A program made the translations under genes and the position numbers. The notes under the pieces were generated by a model. The model was not told the DNA's origin, did not search any database, and was given only the letters and a program-made list of their open reading frames with translations. From JADLHS01 sp964561105 (GTDB lineage Bacteria > Verrucomicrobiota > Verrucomicrobiia > Limisphaerales > JADLHS01), in the NCBI GenBank assembly GCA_964561105.1, contig CAZLOH010000023.1, positions 14,025 to 78,024 on the forward strand: DNA of 64,000 nucleotides, written 5' to 3'. Shown piece by piece: positions 50,871-59,340 of the stretch (positions are counted from its first letter, which is position 1; each line of letters opens with the position of its first letter).

Positions 50871-52394
50871 TCATCCTTTCGCGTCGTCGCCTTTACCCAT
50901 GGCGTTTTTCAGCGCGGGAACTTGTTCGAGCAGCTTCTCGAATTTCACACCGGTCAAACTCTCCAGCACTGGCGGGAGTTGCGCGATGATCTGCGTGACG
51001 TCGCCGGTCAACTTGCTCGCGCCGCCACCAATGCCGCCGCCGGAATTGATGATGACCATCTTCTCCATCTTGGCCAGCGGCTCGCTGATCCGCGCCGCGA
51101 TGTCCGGCATGACGCGGACGAGCAATTCGATGACGGCGGCTTCGTTGTATTGCTTGAAGGATTCGGCCTTGGCTTCCATCGCGGAGGCGGTGGCTTTACC
51201 CTGAGCTTCGATGACCGCGGCCTCGGCCAGACCGCGCGCCTTGTTGGCCTCGGCCTCGGCGATACCAGTCGCTTTCGCCACATCAGCGGTGGCAAAACCT
51301 TTGGCCTTGGCGGCGGAGGCCGCACCGGCGGCCTCAGTCTCAAGCTGGAACTTGGTGGCATTGGCCAGGGTTTCCACCTTGTATCGTTCGGCGTCCGCGG
51401 GTTTCTGCACGTTGGCTTCCAGCTCGCGTTGTTTGCGAAGTATTTCCTGTTGCTGCAACTCGATCTGCTTTTGCTTGGCGACAATTTCCACCTGGACTTC
51501 TTCCGCCTTCACCAACTGGCCGGTCTTGTATTTCTGCAAATCGTAGGCGAGATCGGCCTCGGCTTTCTTCTGATTCACCGTGGCCTGGTAGCCCGCGACA
51601 TTGGTCTGATAATCGCGTTGCGCTTCGGCAATTTTCGAATCCGCGGCGAACTTGGCTTCCTGACCGGCCTGCGTGGCCTGGGAGGATTTGATCATGGCAT
51701 CGCGGTCGGCCTCGGCCTGGGCAATCTGGGCATCGCGTTTTACCTGCGCAATGCGCGGCTTGCCCAGTGCGTCGAGGTAACCCTGGGCATCGCGAATGTC
51801 GCGAATGGTGAAGCTGACAATGCCCAGCCCCATGTTCTGCATGTCCGTGGCGGCCACTTCCTGCACCTTCGAGGCGAAGGCGTCCCGGTTCTGATAAATC
51901 TCCTCCACGGTCATGGTCCCGAGAATGGCGCGCAGGTGACCTTCCAGGGTTTGCATGGCCACGTTTTTAACTTCGTCGGTGGGTTTGCTCAGAAATTGTT
52001 CGGCCGCCGTGGCGATGGAGATGTCGTCGCCTTTGATTTTCACCTGGGCGACGCCGTCCACTTTCACCGGTACACCTTTGCTCGTGTAAACCTCCGGCGT
52101 CTGCACATCAATGGTCATCAATTCCAGCGACAGGATGTCCACCTTTTCGAGGATCGGCACGACGAAGGTGCCGCCCCCCTTCTTGATGCGGAAACCGCGC
52201 GTGCCGACGGCGCCGTTGAGGTCCGTGTATTTGTGTTTCATGCCGGACGCCACCAGCACTTCGTTGGGGCCGACCTTGGTGTAGCGGCTCATCACGGCCA
52301 CAAAGACCAGCAGGACGACCACACCCAGAGCCACCGCTGCCACGATGACGATGGGACCGCTGAAAATGCCGGCAAAGAGAGGAGTCGGGTTCAT
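50871..52394 (-). CDS. Flotillin-like SPFH-domain protein
   Basis: A 507-residue protein anchored by an N-terminal helix (PIVIVAAVALGVVVLLVFVAV). SPFH/band-7 domain: TKVGPNEVLVASG, IDVQTPEVYTSKGVPVKVDGVAQVKIKGD. A long Ala/Glu-rich coiled coil (about 215-430) and Gly-rich flotillin end (INSGGGIGGGASKL) follow. Forms membrane microdomain scaffolds. The gene upstream encodes an NfeD-like partner, the usual pairing. Confidence 0.93.
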   Translation of the reverse strand: MNPTPLFAGIFSGPIVIVAAVALGVVVLLVFVAVMSRYTKVGPNEVLVASGMKHKYTDLNGAVGTRGFRIKKGGGTFVVPILEKVDILSLELMTIDVQTPEVYTSKGVPVKVDGVAQVKIKGDDISIATAAEQFLSKPTDEVKNVAMQTLEGHLRAILGTMTVEEIYQNRDAFASKVQEVAATDMQNMGLGIVSFTIRDIRDAQGYLDALGKPRIAQVKRDAQIAQAEADRDAMIKSSQATQAGQEAKFAADSKIAEAQRDYQTNVAGYQATVNQKKAEADLAYDLQKYKTGQLVKAEEVQVEIVAKQKQIELQQQEILRKQRELEANVQKPADAERYKVETLANATKFQLETEAAGAASAAKAKGFATADVAKATGIAEAEANKARGLAEAAVIEAQGKATASAMEAKAESFKQYNEAAVIELLVRVMPDIAARISEPLAKMEKMVIINSGGGIGGGASKLTGDVTQIIAQLPPVLESLTGVKFEKLLEQVPALKNAMGKGDDAKG

Positions 52395-52406
52395 AGACTT
52401 ATGGGT

Positions 52407-52985
52407 TCAGGATTGGGGTGAGTTGGTTTTGGTTGTGACGTAAAATTGCGAGCCGACGATGCGCGTGATACGGACCTCGCTGCCGCTACCGACGGGCGCG
52501 CCGGTTTCCTCACGCGCCGGGGCGGTGTAACGGCTGCCCGCCTGGACGTAGGCGATTTCGCCCACGGCATTCGCCGGGATCGGCGTGATCACCGTGGCCG
52601 GCTGGCCGATGAGTGTTGCCACCCGCGATTCACTGGAGCTGTCCGAAGCCCGCACGAGTTTTCCCAGGGCGCTGACCATGGTCCCGGCCACAAACACGGC
52701 GCAGACGACGGACAACCCCGCGCTGACGACTGGTGATTTGGTGGCCTCGAACTGGCTGAAAATCAGGCCGAACGCGCCGAACGCCGCGACAAAGGCCGCC
52801 ATCACGATCGGACTGAAGAAGGACACGCCCGGCGAATCGCTGCTGTCCGCGCCGGCTTCCGCGTGACCGCCACTCCCACCCACGTGGCCGTGGTCGCCTC
52901 CGCCAAAATGCCCGAGCACCGCGGAGCCGAGCACAAACACAAAGCCCACGACCAGACAGAACAGGTAAACGAGAAAGGCGCTCAT
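52407..52985 (-). CDS. NfeD-like membrane protein with C-terminal OB-like domain
   Basis: A 192-residue protein. Transmembrane segments near 4-25, 55-75 and 85-108, a His/Gly-rich loop (HFGGGDHGHVGGSGGH) that may bind metal, and a C-terminal OB-like part (RVATLIGQPATVITPIPANAVGEIAYVQAGSRYTAPAREE). Such proteins pair with flotillins. It starts inside the stop of a 35-codon leader and is followed by the flotillin gene after 12 bp. Confidence 0.82.
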   Translation of the reverse strand: MSAFLVYLFCLVVGFVFVLGSAVLGHFGGGDHGHVGGSGGHAEAGADSSDSPGVSFFSPIVMAAFVAAFGAFGLIFSQFEATKSPVVSAGLSVVCAVFVAGTMVSALGKLVRASDSSSESRVATLIGQPATVITPIPANAVGEIAYVQAGSRYTAPAREETGAPVGSGSEVRITRIVGSQFYVTTKTNSPQS

Positions 52986-53089
52986 GATTCAAGGACGTTG
53001 AGCGAGGCCACCACCAGGTTGCGTCGGCGAGTGGATGCGACTCCGGGAAACAGAGTTCGCACGACCGGGTTGCTGGTGTGACTGGACAT
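52982..53089 (-). CDS. Possible 35-residue leader ORF of the flotillin operon
   Basis: ATG 53089 has GAGGAA 5 bp upstream, a rare clear ribosome site in this window. The product is MSSHTSNPVV ... VVASLNVLES. Its TGA overlaps the NfeD-like ATG (ATGA), so re-initiation is likely. Whether the peptide matters is unknown; it may only couple translation. Confidence 0.45.
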   Translation of the reverse strand: MSSHTSNPVVRTLFPGVASTRRRNLVVASLNVLES

Positions 53090-53390
53090 GGTTCCTCGCG
53101 GATTAGGTTGCCCGCTCAGTAAAAGGACAACCCTCGACTCTAGCAAGCAGGAAACGAACAAGGTTGCTTTGACCGCGCATGACCGGAGGTCGAGTTCTGC
53201 AATCGGCAAGTTGGCGTTCATCTTCTGCGCGGTCATTAAACGACGAAACCACGGATTGCGCTTCTATAATCTGCCGAAGTGATTGGAACGTGACGGTCAA
53301 GCGCAGGTTGACCATTCGCCGGCCGTTGATTCGCCCCCTGCCCCGGCATGAATTCTTTGCCATCGCCCGTCCTCCGTCTATCTTCCCCTG
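53090..53390. other. Divergent promoter region
   Basis: 301 bp without a supported gene, between the leader/NfeD/flotillin operon and the DUF255 gene. Promoters of both are expected. No strong -35/-10 pair was identified by eye. Confidence 0.4.
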
Positions 53391-55898
53391 ATGAATCTGT
53401 TCGCGCGCCGAAGCCTGATGCTGATGGGCGTCATGGGCTTGAGCGCGTGCGAGCCAGATTCCACCGGAAAGCCAAACCGCATCAGCCCCGTGAATACCAA
53501 CGCACCTGCCACCTACCAGCACACCAACCACCTCGCCTCGGAAAAATCGCCCTACCTGCTCCAGCACGCGCACAATCCGGTGGACTGGTTCGCCTGGGGC
53601 GATGCGGCCTTTGCCAAGGCGCGCCGGGAAAACAAACCGATCTTCCTCAGCATCGGTTATTCGACCTGCCATTGGTGTCATGTGATGGAACGGGAGTCGT
53701 TCGAGGACGAAAAGGTCGGCGCGTTCCTCAACGAGCACTTCGTCAGCATCAAGGTGGACCGCGAGGAGCGACCGGACGTGGACAAGATTTACATGACGTT
53801 CGTGCAATCCACGACCGGCGGCGGCGGCTGGCCGTTGAATGTCTTCCTCACGCCGGACCGCAAACCGTTCTTTGGCGGCACGTATTTTCCGCCGGACGAT
53901 CGTTACGGGCGCGGCAGTTTTCTCTCCGTGCTCCAACAAGTCGCCTCCGTCTGGCGCGAACGCGGGTCAGAAGTCGCCGCGTCCGCCGACGAAATTCAGT
54001 CCCGGCTCGAACTCGCCACGAGCGCCACCAACACTTCCAGCCAGGCGCTCTCGCCGGAAATGCTGCGCCAGGCCGGATTGCTCTTCAAGGAAGCCTACGA
54101 TCCCCGGAACGGCGGTTTCGGCGGCGCACCCAAGTTTCCCCAACCCAGCATGCCCGCGCTCCTGCTGCGCTACGCCCAACGGTTCAATGACGCCGAAGCG
54201 CAGCAGATGGTGTTGAACACCTGCGATCACATGGCCGCCGGTGGGATTCACGATCAACTCAGCGGCGGTTTCGCGCGTTACTCCGTGGACGCCCAATGGC
54301 TCGTGCCGCACTTCGAGAAAATGCTCTACGACAACGCGCAACTCGCGCAGTTGTATCTCGACGCCTATCTCGTCAGCGGCGACACGCGACAGGCCGAGGT
54401 GGTGAGGGACATTCTGGACTACGTCCTGCGCGACATGACGCATCCGGACGGTGGTTTCTATTCCGCCGAAGACGCCGACAGCGAAGGGCAGGAAGGAAAG
54501 TTCTACTGCTGGACGCACGACGAATTGTCCAAACTGCTTTCGCCCGAGGAATTCAACGTGGCCGCGCGCTACTACGGCATCACGAAGGCCGGAAACTTCG
54601 TGGATCACAGCCATCCAACGCCGTTGACGGGGCAGAATGTTTTGAGTGTGGCCGTGCCCCTCACCCGGTCTTCGACCACCCTCTCCCCATCCAATGGGGA
54701 GAGGGAGAAGCGTCCGCCATCGCGCGACAAATCACAGACTGAAGTTGCGACTGCCGCTGCCGCAAAACCCGACAACGCCCGATTGCTGTCCCCTCTCCCT
54801 TTCGGAAGGGGAGAGGGTCAGGGTGAGGGGCTTTTGTCCGGTGACTACGCTCTCCTCGCCTCGGCCAAATCCAAAATGCTCGCTGCGCGCGCTCAGCGCA
54901 TCCGCCCGCACCTGGACGACAAGATTCTCGCTTCTTGGAACGGGCTGATGCTCGGTGCGTTTGCGCGCGCGTACGCCGTACTCGGCGACGAGCAGTATCT
55001 GACCGCAGCCGAAAGGAATTTGAAGTTCATTCGCGAGAAGCTCTGGGTTGAATCATCCGCCCTCACCCCAACCCTCCCCCCCGAGGAGAGGGAGAAACAT
55101 TCCCCGCGTTCTGGCGCAACCCCGACTGCCGACAGTTCAGCACACTCACACCAATCTGCGAGCGCCCAACGGCTGTCCCCTCTCCCCGGGGGAGAGGGTC
55201 AGGGTGAGGGGAAGCGAGCCATCGGAACTCTTTATCACCGCTGGCGTGATGGCGAACGGGACAACGTGCAACTTCTCGAAGCCTACGCCTGTCAACTCGA
55301 CGGCGTCCTCCAGCTTTACGAAGCCACACTTGATCCCAAACATCTCGACTTCGCCCTCGCGCTCGCGGAAACGATGATCGCCAAATTTTACGACGCCGAG
55401 CATGGCGGCTTCTGGCAAAGCGCCGCCGGCACATCGGATTTGATCCTCCGCGTGAAGGACGACTACGACGGCGCCGAACCTTCCGGCAACTCCGTCGCCA
55501 CCCTCGCGCTGTTGAAACTAGCCGCCATCACCGATCGCGCGGATTTCCGGAAGCCCGCCGAAGCCACGCTGCGCTTGTTCTCCACCCGGTTGGAAAAAAC
55601 GCCCCAGGCCGTGCCCTACCTGATGCTCGCATTGGATTTTTCACTGGAAGAACCACGCCGCGTGGTCATCGCCGGCGCCCCGCGATCCGACAAAGCCAAA
55701 GAATTGATTCACGCCGCACATTCGGTTTACCAGCCGGACAAGGTCGTGCTGGGTAATACCGGCGCGGTGGAGGAATTCGCCCACACGTTGCCCGCGAAAG
55801 ATGGCCCGGTGGTTTATCTTTGCACGGGTCAAGCCTGCCAGCCGCCGACGAGCGATCCGCAAACCGTCCGCCGACAACTGAATTCAAAGTCAGAATAA
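53391..55898 (+). CDS. DUF255/YyaL-type thioredoxin-fold and glycosidase-like protein
   Basis: An 835-residue protein. After a lipoprotein-like start (LMGVMGLSACEPD), the DUF255 thioredoxin-like domain has NHLASEKSPYLLQHAHNPVDWFAWG, then STCHWCHVM (CxxC) and GGTYFPPDDR. An (alpha/alpha)6-type domain follows (FEKMLYDNAQLAQLYLDAYLVSGD, FYSAEDADSEG, DDKILASWNGLMLGAFARAYAVLGDEQYL). Two palindromic blocks interrupt the second domain: residues about 423-480 (54657-54830) and 558-607 (55061-55210). The reading frame stays open through both. The 3' end lies inside an R6 hairpin. Confidence 0.9.
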   Translation: MNLFARRSLMLMGVMGLSACEPDSTGKPNRISPVNTNAPATYQHTNHLASEKSPYLLQHAHNPVDWFAWGDAAFAKARRENKPIFLSIGYSTCHWCHVMERESFEDEKVGAFLNEHFVSIKVDREERPDVDKIYMTFVQSTTGGGGWPLNVFLTPDRKPFFGGTYFPPDDRYGRGSFLSVLQQVASVWRERGSEVAASADEIQSRLELATSATNTSSQALSPEMLRQAGLLFKEAYDPRNGGFGGAPKFPQPSMPALLLRYAQRFNDAEAQQMVLNTCDHMAAGGIHDQLSGGFARYSVDAQWLVPHFEKMLYDNAQLAQLYLDAYLVSGDTRQAEVVRDILDYVLRDMTHPDGGFYSAEDADSEGQEGKFYCWTHDELSKLLSPEEFNVAARYYGITKAGNFVDHSHPTPLTGQNVLSVAVPLTRSSTTLSPSNGEREKRPPSRDKSQTEVATAAAAKPDNARLLSPLPFGRGEGQGEGLLSGDYALLASAKSKMLAARAQRIRPHLDDKILASWNGLMLGAFARAYAVLGDEQYLTAAERNLKFIREKLWVESSALTPTLPPEEREKHSPRSGATPTADSSAHSHQSASAQRLSPLPGGEGQGEGKRAIGTLYHRWRDGERDNVQLLEAYACQLDGVLQLYEATLDPKHLDFALALAETMIAKFYDAEHGGFWQSAAGTSDLILRVKDDYDGAEPSGNSVATLALLKLAAITDRADFRKPAEATLRLFSTRLEKTPQAVPYLMLALDFSLEEPRRVVIAGAPRSDKAKELIHAAHSVYQPDKVVLGNTGAVEEFAHTLPAKDGPVVYLCTGQACQPPTSDPQTVRRQLNSKSE
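54657..54830. repeat. R2-type palindromic block 1 in the DUF255 gene
   Basis: Begins CCCCTCACCC, contains CTCCCCATCCAATGGGGAG, and ends GGGTGAGGGG. Translated PLTRSSTTLSPSNGEREK ... LLSPLPFGRGEGQGEG. The first half uses the same frame and orientation as the copies in trpE and the kinase. Confidence 0.85.
55061..55210. repeat. R2-type palindromic block 2 in the DUF255 gene
   Basis: Begins CCCTCACCCC and ends GGGTGAGGGG; inner CTCCCCGGGGGAGAG near 55180. Translated ALTPTLPPEEREK ... RLSPLPGGEGQGEG. Confidence 0.8.
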
Positions 55899-55946
55899 TG
55901 GGGTCAGAATGATGTTTCGATTATTCTGACCCCATCATTCTGACCC
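55889..55946. terminator. R6 hairpin, copy 1, at the end of the DUF255 gene
   Basis: GTCAGAATAATGGGGTCAGA and its near-complement form arms of about 24 bp around TTTCGA. The stop TAA of the DUF255 gene is inside the left arm. May end transcription from both sides. Confidence 0.65.
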
Positions 55947-55961
55947 AACTTCGCGGCGCGA

Positions 55962-56030
55962 TAGCAGCCAACGTAAGGAGGCTCATTCTATGGGGACAAG
56001 GAAGTCAGAGCCTCCTTACGTCGGCTGCTA
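55962..56030. repeat. Family R1 palindromic repeat between two R6 copies
   Basis: Arms TAGCAGCCAACGTAAGGAGG and complement match at 22 of 23 positions. It is flanked on both sides by R6 hairpins. Confidence 0.85.
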
Positions 56031-56078
56031 CGGTTTTTCCCTGGAAAAGAGAAGGTCGTCCTCCGCAACCGAGTTCAA

Positions 56079-56137
56079 GGTCAGAATAATGGGATCAGAA
56101 TTATGTTCCGATGATTCTGCCAACATCATTCTGACCC
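56079..56137. terminator. R6 hairpin, copy 2, at the end of the convergent gene
   Basis: GTCAGAATAATGGGATCAGA in the left arm, degenerate right arm ending ATCATTCTGACC. The TGA stop of the 583-residue gene lies in the right arm. Confidence 0.6.
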
Positions 56138-57877
56138 GGCCTCAGTGCGTGGGTTTGTCCACACCCAGTCGCCCTTTGTGGCGTCCAGAGATCGTTCCTT
56201 ATCTGTCTTCCTACCCAGTTGGCCACCATCGTCAGTCAGATTCCAGCCCACGGAGTAGAGGATATACCCGCCTTCCGGGGTGACGCGGTATCGCAGCGGT
56301 TTGCCGTCCATCACATCGTTCGGAATCCGCTGGATGAACGTGGGCTGGAGGGCCGCCAGTGAATCGGGATATTTGCCGTTCGCCAACCGATAACGCTCGA
56401 GTGCGCACGCAACCTGCCCGGCGTCCACGTAGGTCTGCATGCGCGCGGTTTTTTGAATGGCTTTGGACAGCGAAGGGAATAGCAACGCGGCGAATAGCTT
56501 GTAGGGATGAAATCGCTCACTACCGAGGGCTTCCGTGGCTGCCTCCAGTTGCTGGACGTAATCTGGCAGGACACGATGCGATTTTTCGTCCACAGCGGGC
56601 AGCGAGTAGTTCTGGTGCAGTTGCGATAGGGTCAACATGTTTTGATAAAACCATCCACTCGGGATCAAGGAAACGATCGGGCTTGGCCGCAAACCATACG
56701 GGAACAGCTCGGCGGGATTGAACCAAGGGCCTTGGCGGCGAGCAAAGTCCAGGTCGGAAGTGCTGAAGGCCCGTTCGCCACGCATGGCGCGTTTGTATTC
56801 CGCGAGCAGATTGATCGAAGCCAGATAGGTTTCCATTTCCGTCAATTGCGCCTCGCTCCAAGCATGACGCGCCAGACCTTCCCGAACCGTTTGCAAGTTG
56901 ACCCCGAGGGTTGCGATCCGCACCAGATGATCAACCAGGATGGGTTCGTCGCGAATGGCATCGGAGAGGCGAAACGCCAGCTTCAAATCGTCAAATGCTT
57001 TCCCGCTCTGGTCGGACGCCAGTTCGGCGGTGGCTCGGAGATGAAGCAATTGACACAGGGGCTTTATCGCCCCGAGATGCGGCAGCAGGATTTCAGTGGC
57101 TGGTTCGTAATCGTAGTCAATAGGAAATCGCGCGTCGGGCCGTTCCGCCGCCGCGGTTTGTAATCCGGCCAGGTCGGCGTCGAATTTTCCGAGCGCGACC
57201 AGGATATCGCTGGCCGGCGAGCCTGGTGCGGTCGGTTGGGGATAATTCGTATTGCCCCGATAGAATTCCCGGCAGGCTGCGAGATTGGCGAGCGCACCCG
57301 TTTCCAGGTTTCCCAAGGAGAGTTTTTTCTTCTCACTGGGGACCGCAATGTCCGCCCGCACGCTTATGAGGTGCTGGTAAGCGTTGGTGTCCCGCCAAAC
57401 AATGCCGTTGGTGGTTCGCACGAATTCGAGCGCGGATTTCAGCAAAGGTGCGAGCGCAAAGTTCTTTTCATCCGGCACGGGCGGCGGCGCAAGTTTCGCG
57501 ATGCTGAATTGCTCTCCTTTGGCCTCCCATTCCCGCCGATGTTGGTCCCAAGCCCGTTTCCCGCGCCAGTCTTCCTCGGCGTAGAACAAGGCGATAAGCG
57601 TGGTGACACAGGCGACGCCAAACAAGAAGCGTCGGAGATGTCGCCAGCAACACAACCAGCGCACGAGCCGAAGCAACCCCAGCACGCAGAGCGTCGTCAC
57701 GGTGGCGATGATCACCGCGGACACGGCCAAACTGTCGGTGCTGCCCGGTTCATTCGCGAGTAAGGCCCGGCCGAAAACCGCGACAAAAAGCACGAAGGCG
57801 AGGATCACAAACCAACCCAGCCATTTATATTTGCCGGCAAGCGGTTGGCGCCAATGCTTTCGTGGGTTGTCATTCAT
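56126..57877 (-). CDS. Large membrane protein with pseudopilin-like C-terminus
   Basis: A 583-residue protein. Three hydrophobic segments at about 18-40, 48-75 and 82-100; a long helical middle; and a C-terminus resembling GspG-type pseudopilin ends: VACALERYRLANGKYPDSLAALQPTFIQRIPNDVMDGKPLRYRVTPEGGYILYSVGWN in pieces. This tail type is frequent in verrucomicrobia. It is the third gene of the sigma factor operon, 5 bp after the anti-sigma candidate. Role unknown. Confidence 0.7.
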   Translation of the reverse strand: MNDNPRKHWRQPLAGKYKWLGWFVILAFVLFVAVFGRALLANEPGSTDSLAVSAVIIATVTTLCVLGLLRLVRWLCCWRHLRRFLFGVACVTTLIALFYAEEDWRGKRAWDQHRREWEAKGEQFSIAKLAPPPVPDEKNFALAPLLKSALEFVRTTNGIVWRDTNAYQHLISVRADIAVPSEKKKLSLGNLETGALANLAACREFYRGNTNYPQPTAPGSPASDILVALGKFDADLAGLQTAAAERPDARFPIDYDYEPATEILLPHLGAIKPLCQLLHLRATAELASDQSGKAFDDLKLAFRLSDAIRDEPILVDHLVRIATLGVNLQTVREGLARHAWSEAQLTEMETYLASINLLAEYKRAMRGERAFSTSDLDFARRQGPWFNPAELFPYGLRPSPIVSLIPSGWFYQNMLTLSQLHQNYSLPAVDEKSHRVLPDYVQQLEAATEALGSERFHPYKLFAALLFPSLSKAIQKTARMQTYVDAGQVACALERYRLANGKYPDSLAALQPTFIQRIPNDVMDGKPLRYRVTPEGGYILYSVGWNLTDDGGQLGRKTDKERSLDATKGDWVWTNPRTEAGSE

Positions 57878-57882
57878 AGGAG

Positions 57883-58326
57883 TCAGGCGGTGAAAAATTT
57901 ATCGCGGCGCCGGCTCTGCGGTGGCAAGGCCGCCGGTTTGGGCCAGGCGGCGGCGGACTTCGTGGTCGCGCCGACCAGTTCCACGAACAACTCCTCCTGT
58001 TGCCGCAACAGCCGGCGCACCTCCGCCGACGGGGGCACGGACTGCCTTGCGATTCTTTGCGGCGCCGTATCGCGCGCGGCAAAATTCAAGCCGAGAATGA
58101 CCACCCACACCGCCGCCAACGCGCCCCAGGCTCGCGGGGCGGGCCACAGGAGTCCGGCCAGTCGCGATCGAAGCGTTTGATACCACGAGACAGTTGCCAC
58201 CAGCGCGGGCTGACGCCGTTCAACCGCGCGGGCGGCCTGCCGGAGAATGTCCTCCCGCCACCCGGCCGGAACTGGTTTCAGCGGCTGGTGACGGAGGCGG
58301 TCTTCCAATGGAGAATCGTGATTCAT
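57883..58326 (-). CDS. Putative anti-sigma factor, single-pass membrane protein
   Basis: A 147-residue protein: soluble N-terminal part (LEDRLRHQPLKPVPAGWREDIL), one helix (AWGALAAVWVVILGLNFA), and a C-terminal part with QEELFVELV. No zinc motif is seen. Position 3' to a sigma gene with a 4-bp overlap suggests it holds the sigma factor at the membrane. Confidence 0.65.
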   Translation of the reverse strand: MNHDSPLEDRLRHQPLKPVPAGWREDILRQAARAVERRQPALVATVSWYQTLRSRLAGLLWPAPRAWGALAAVWVVILGLNFAARDTAPQRIARQSVPPSAEVRRLLRQQEELFVELVGATTKSAAAWPKPAALPPQSRRRDKFFTA

Positions 58327-58829
58327 TTGATCTCGTCATAAAGGGGACGCAGCCGGGCGCGCAATTTGTCTAGCCCGTAACGGTAGCGGCTGGCAGCGGT
58401 GTTCAGAGGAATCTCCAACGTGGCGGCGATTTCGTCGAAGGTCAGTCCGGCCCAGAGTTTGAGATGAACCACGGCGCGCTGGTCGGGCGGCAGTTCGCCG
58501 AGCGCGGAGGCGAGTTCCCGTCGGAAAGCCGTTCCGTCCGGGTCGTTCGTTGGCGCGAAGGCAGAAATCTGTTCCGCGCCAAGCCGTTCATGAAGTTTTT
58601 CCCGAGCGCCACGGCGACGCATCAGATCAATGGCGGCGTTATGCGCGAGGCGCAGGAGGAAGGCGCGTTTGTCACGGGCGGCATCGTGCAGGTCCGGCTG
58701 GCGGGCGAGCTTGACGAAAATTTCCTGCAGCACATCACGCGTGTCCGCCTCGCTGCGGGTGAAATTCAGCAGGAAGGCGAACAACGCCTGGGCGTGGTCG
58801 TCGTAGAGCTGTTCGAGTTCACTGGCCAT
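58323..58829 (-). CDS. ECF-type RNA polymerase sigma factor
   Basis: A 168-residue sigma-70 family protein. Region 2: LYDDHAQALFAFLLNFTRSEADTRDVLQEIFVKL ... RAFLLRLAHNAAIDLMRRR. Region 4: ALGELPPDQRAVVHLKLWAGLTFDEIAATLEIPLNTAASRYRYGLDKL. First gene of an operon with the putative anti-sigma factor and a large membrane protein. Confidence 0.93.
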   Translation of the reverse strand: MASELEQLYDDHAQALFAFLLNFTRSEADTRDVLQEIFVKLARQPDLHDAARDKRAFLLRLAHNAAIDLMRRRGAREKLHERLGAEQISAFAPTNDPDGTAFRRELASALGELPPDQRAVVHLKLWAGLTFDEIAATLEIPLNTAASRYRYGLDKLRARLRPLYDEIK

Positions 58830-59340
58830 CGGCTGATTTGGTTAATGACGCGCGCGGCCGCGAGATTTGTCTAGCCAACAATGTTGCCAAGCGACCAGGA
58901 ACCGGCGGTGATTCTATCCGGCATCCCGTCGCGCTCGCGCGGTTGAGGCGGTTCCTGCCGCCCCGACCATGCAGCGCGGCGCGGCGCTTTCCGTTGCATC
59001 ACCGTCATTCTGACCGGTCAGCCGTCTCGTCGTCACGCTGCGCAAGCCCGGCAGGGACGCAGGCGATCGGCGGGTGGATTTCATTAACGCCCCGCTTCAG
59101 TGAGAGCTTCTCACAGCCTCAACCTTCCGCGAACCGCTTCAGCGGTTTTGGCGGGCCGACTCAAGCCGCTGAAGCGGTTCGATCTCCAGACCGACGTTGG
59201 TTCATCACATGTTTATGTGGCGAAACCCGAGGCGCCGGAGGTTGACTTTGCGCACGCAAACTGGTCGCCTCTGGGCAGCATTTCCACCCAGGAATTTAGT
59301 CGCAAAAACCGGCTTTGAACTTATGTGTCGCCCGTCAACC
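58830..59340. other. 511-bp gene-free stretch
   Basis: No supported gene. The inverted repeat GAACCGCTTCAGCGG ... CCGCTGAAGCGGTTC lies at about 59131-59181. Promoters for the sigma operon (minus) and the pilin-like gene (plus) should lie here. Confidence 0.5.

Noticed and set aside
50751..52421. Long plus-strand open frame of 556 codons
   Set aside because: It is antisense to the flotillin gene, whose domains are clear; composition (FGRFHLGG-like) is typical of a GC-rich shadow frame.
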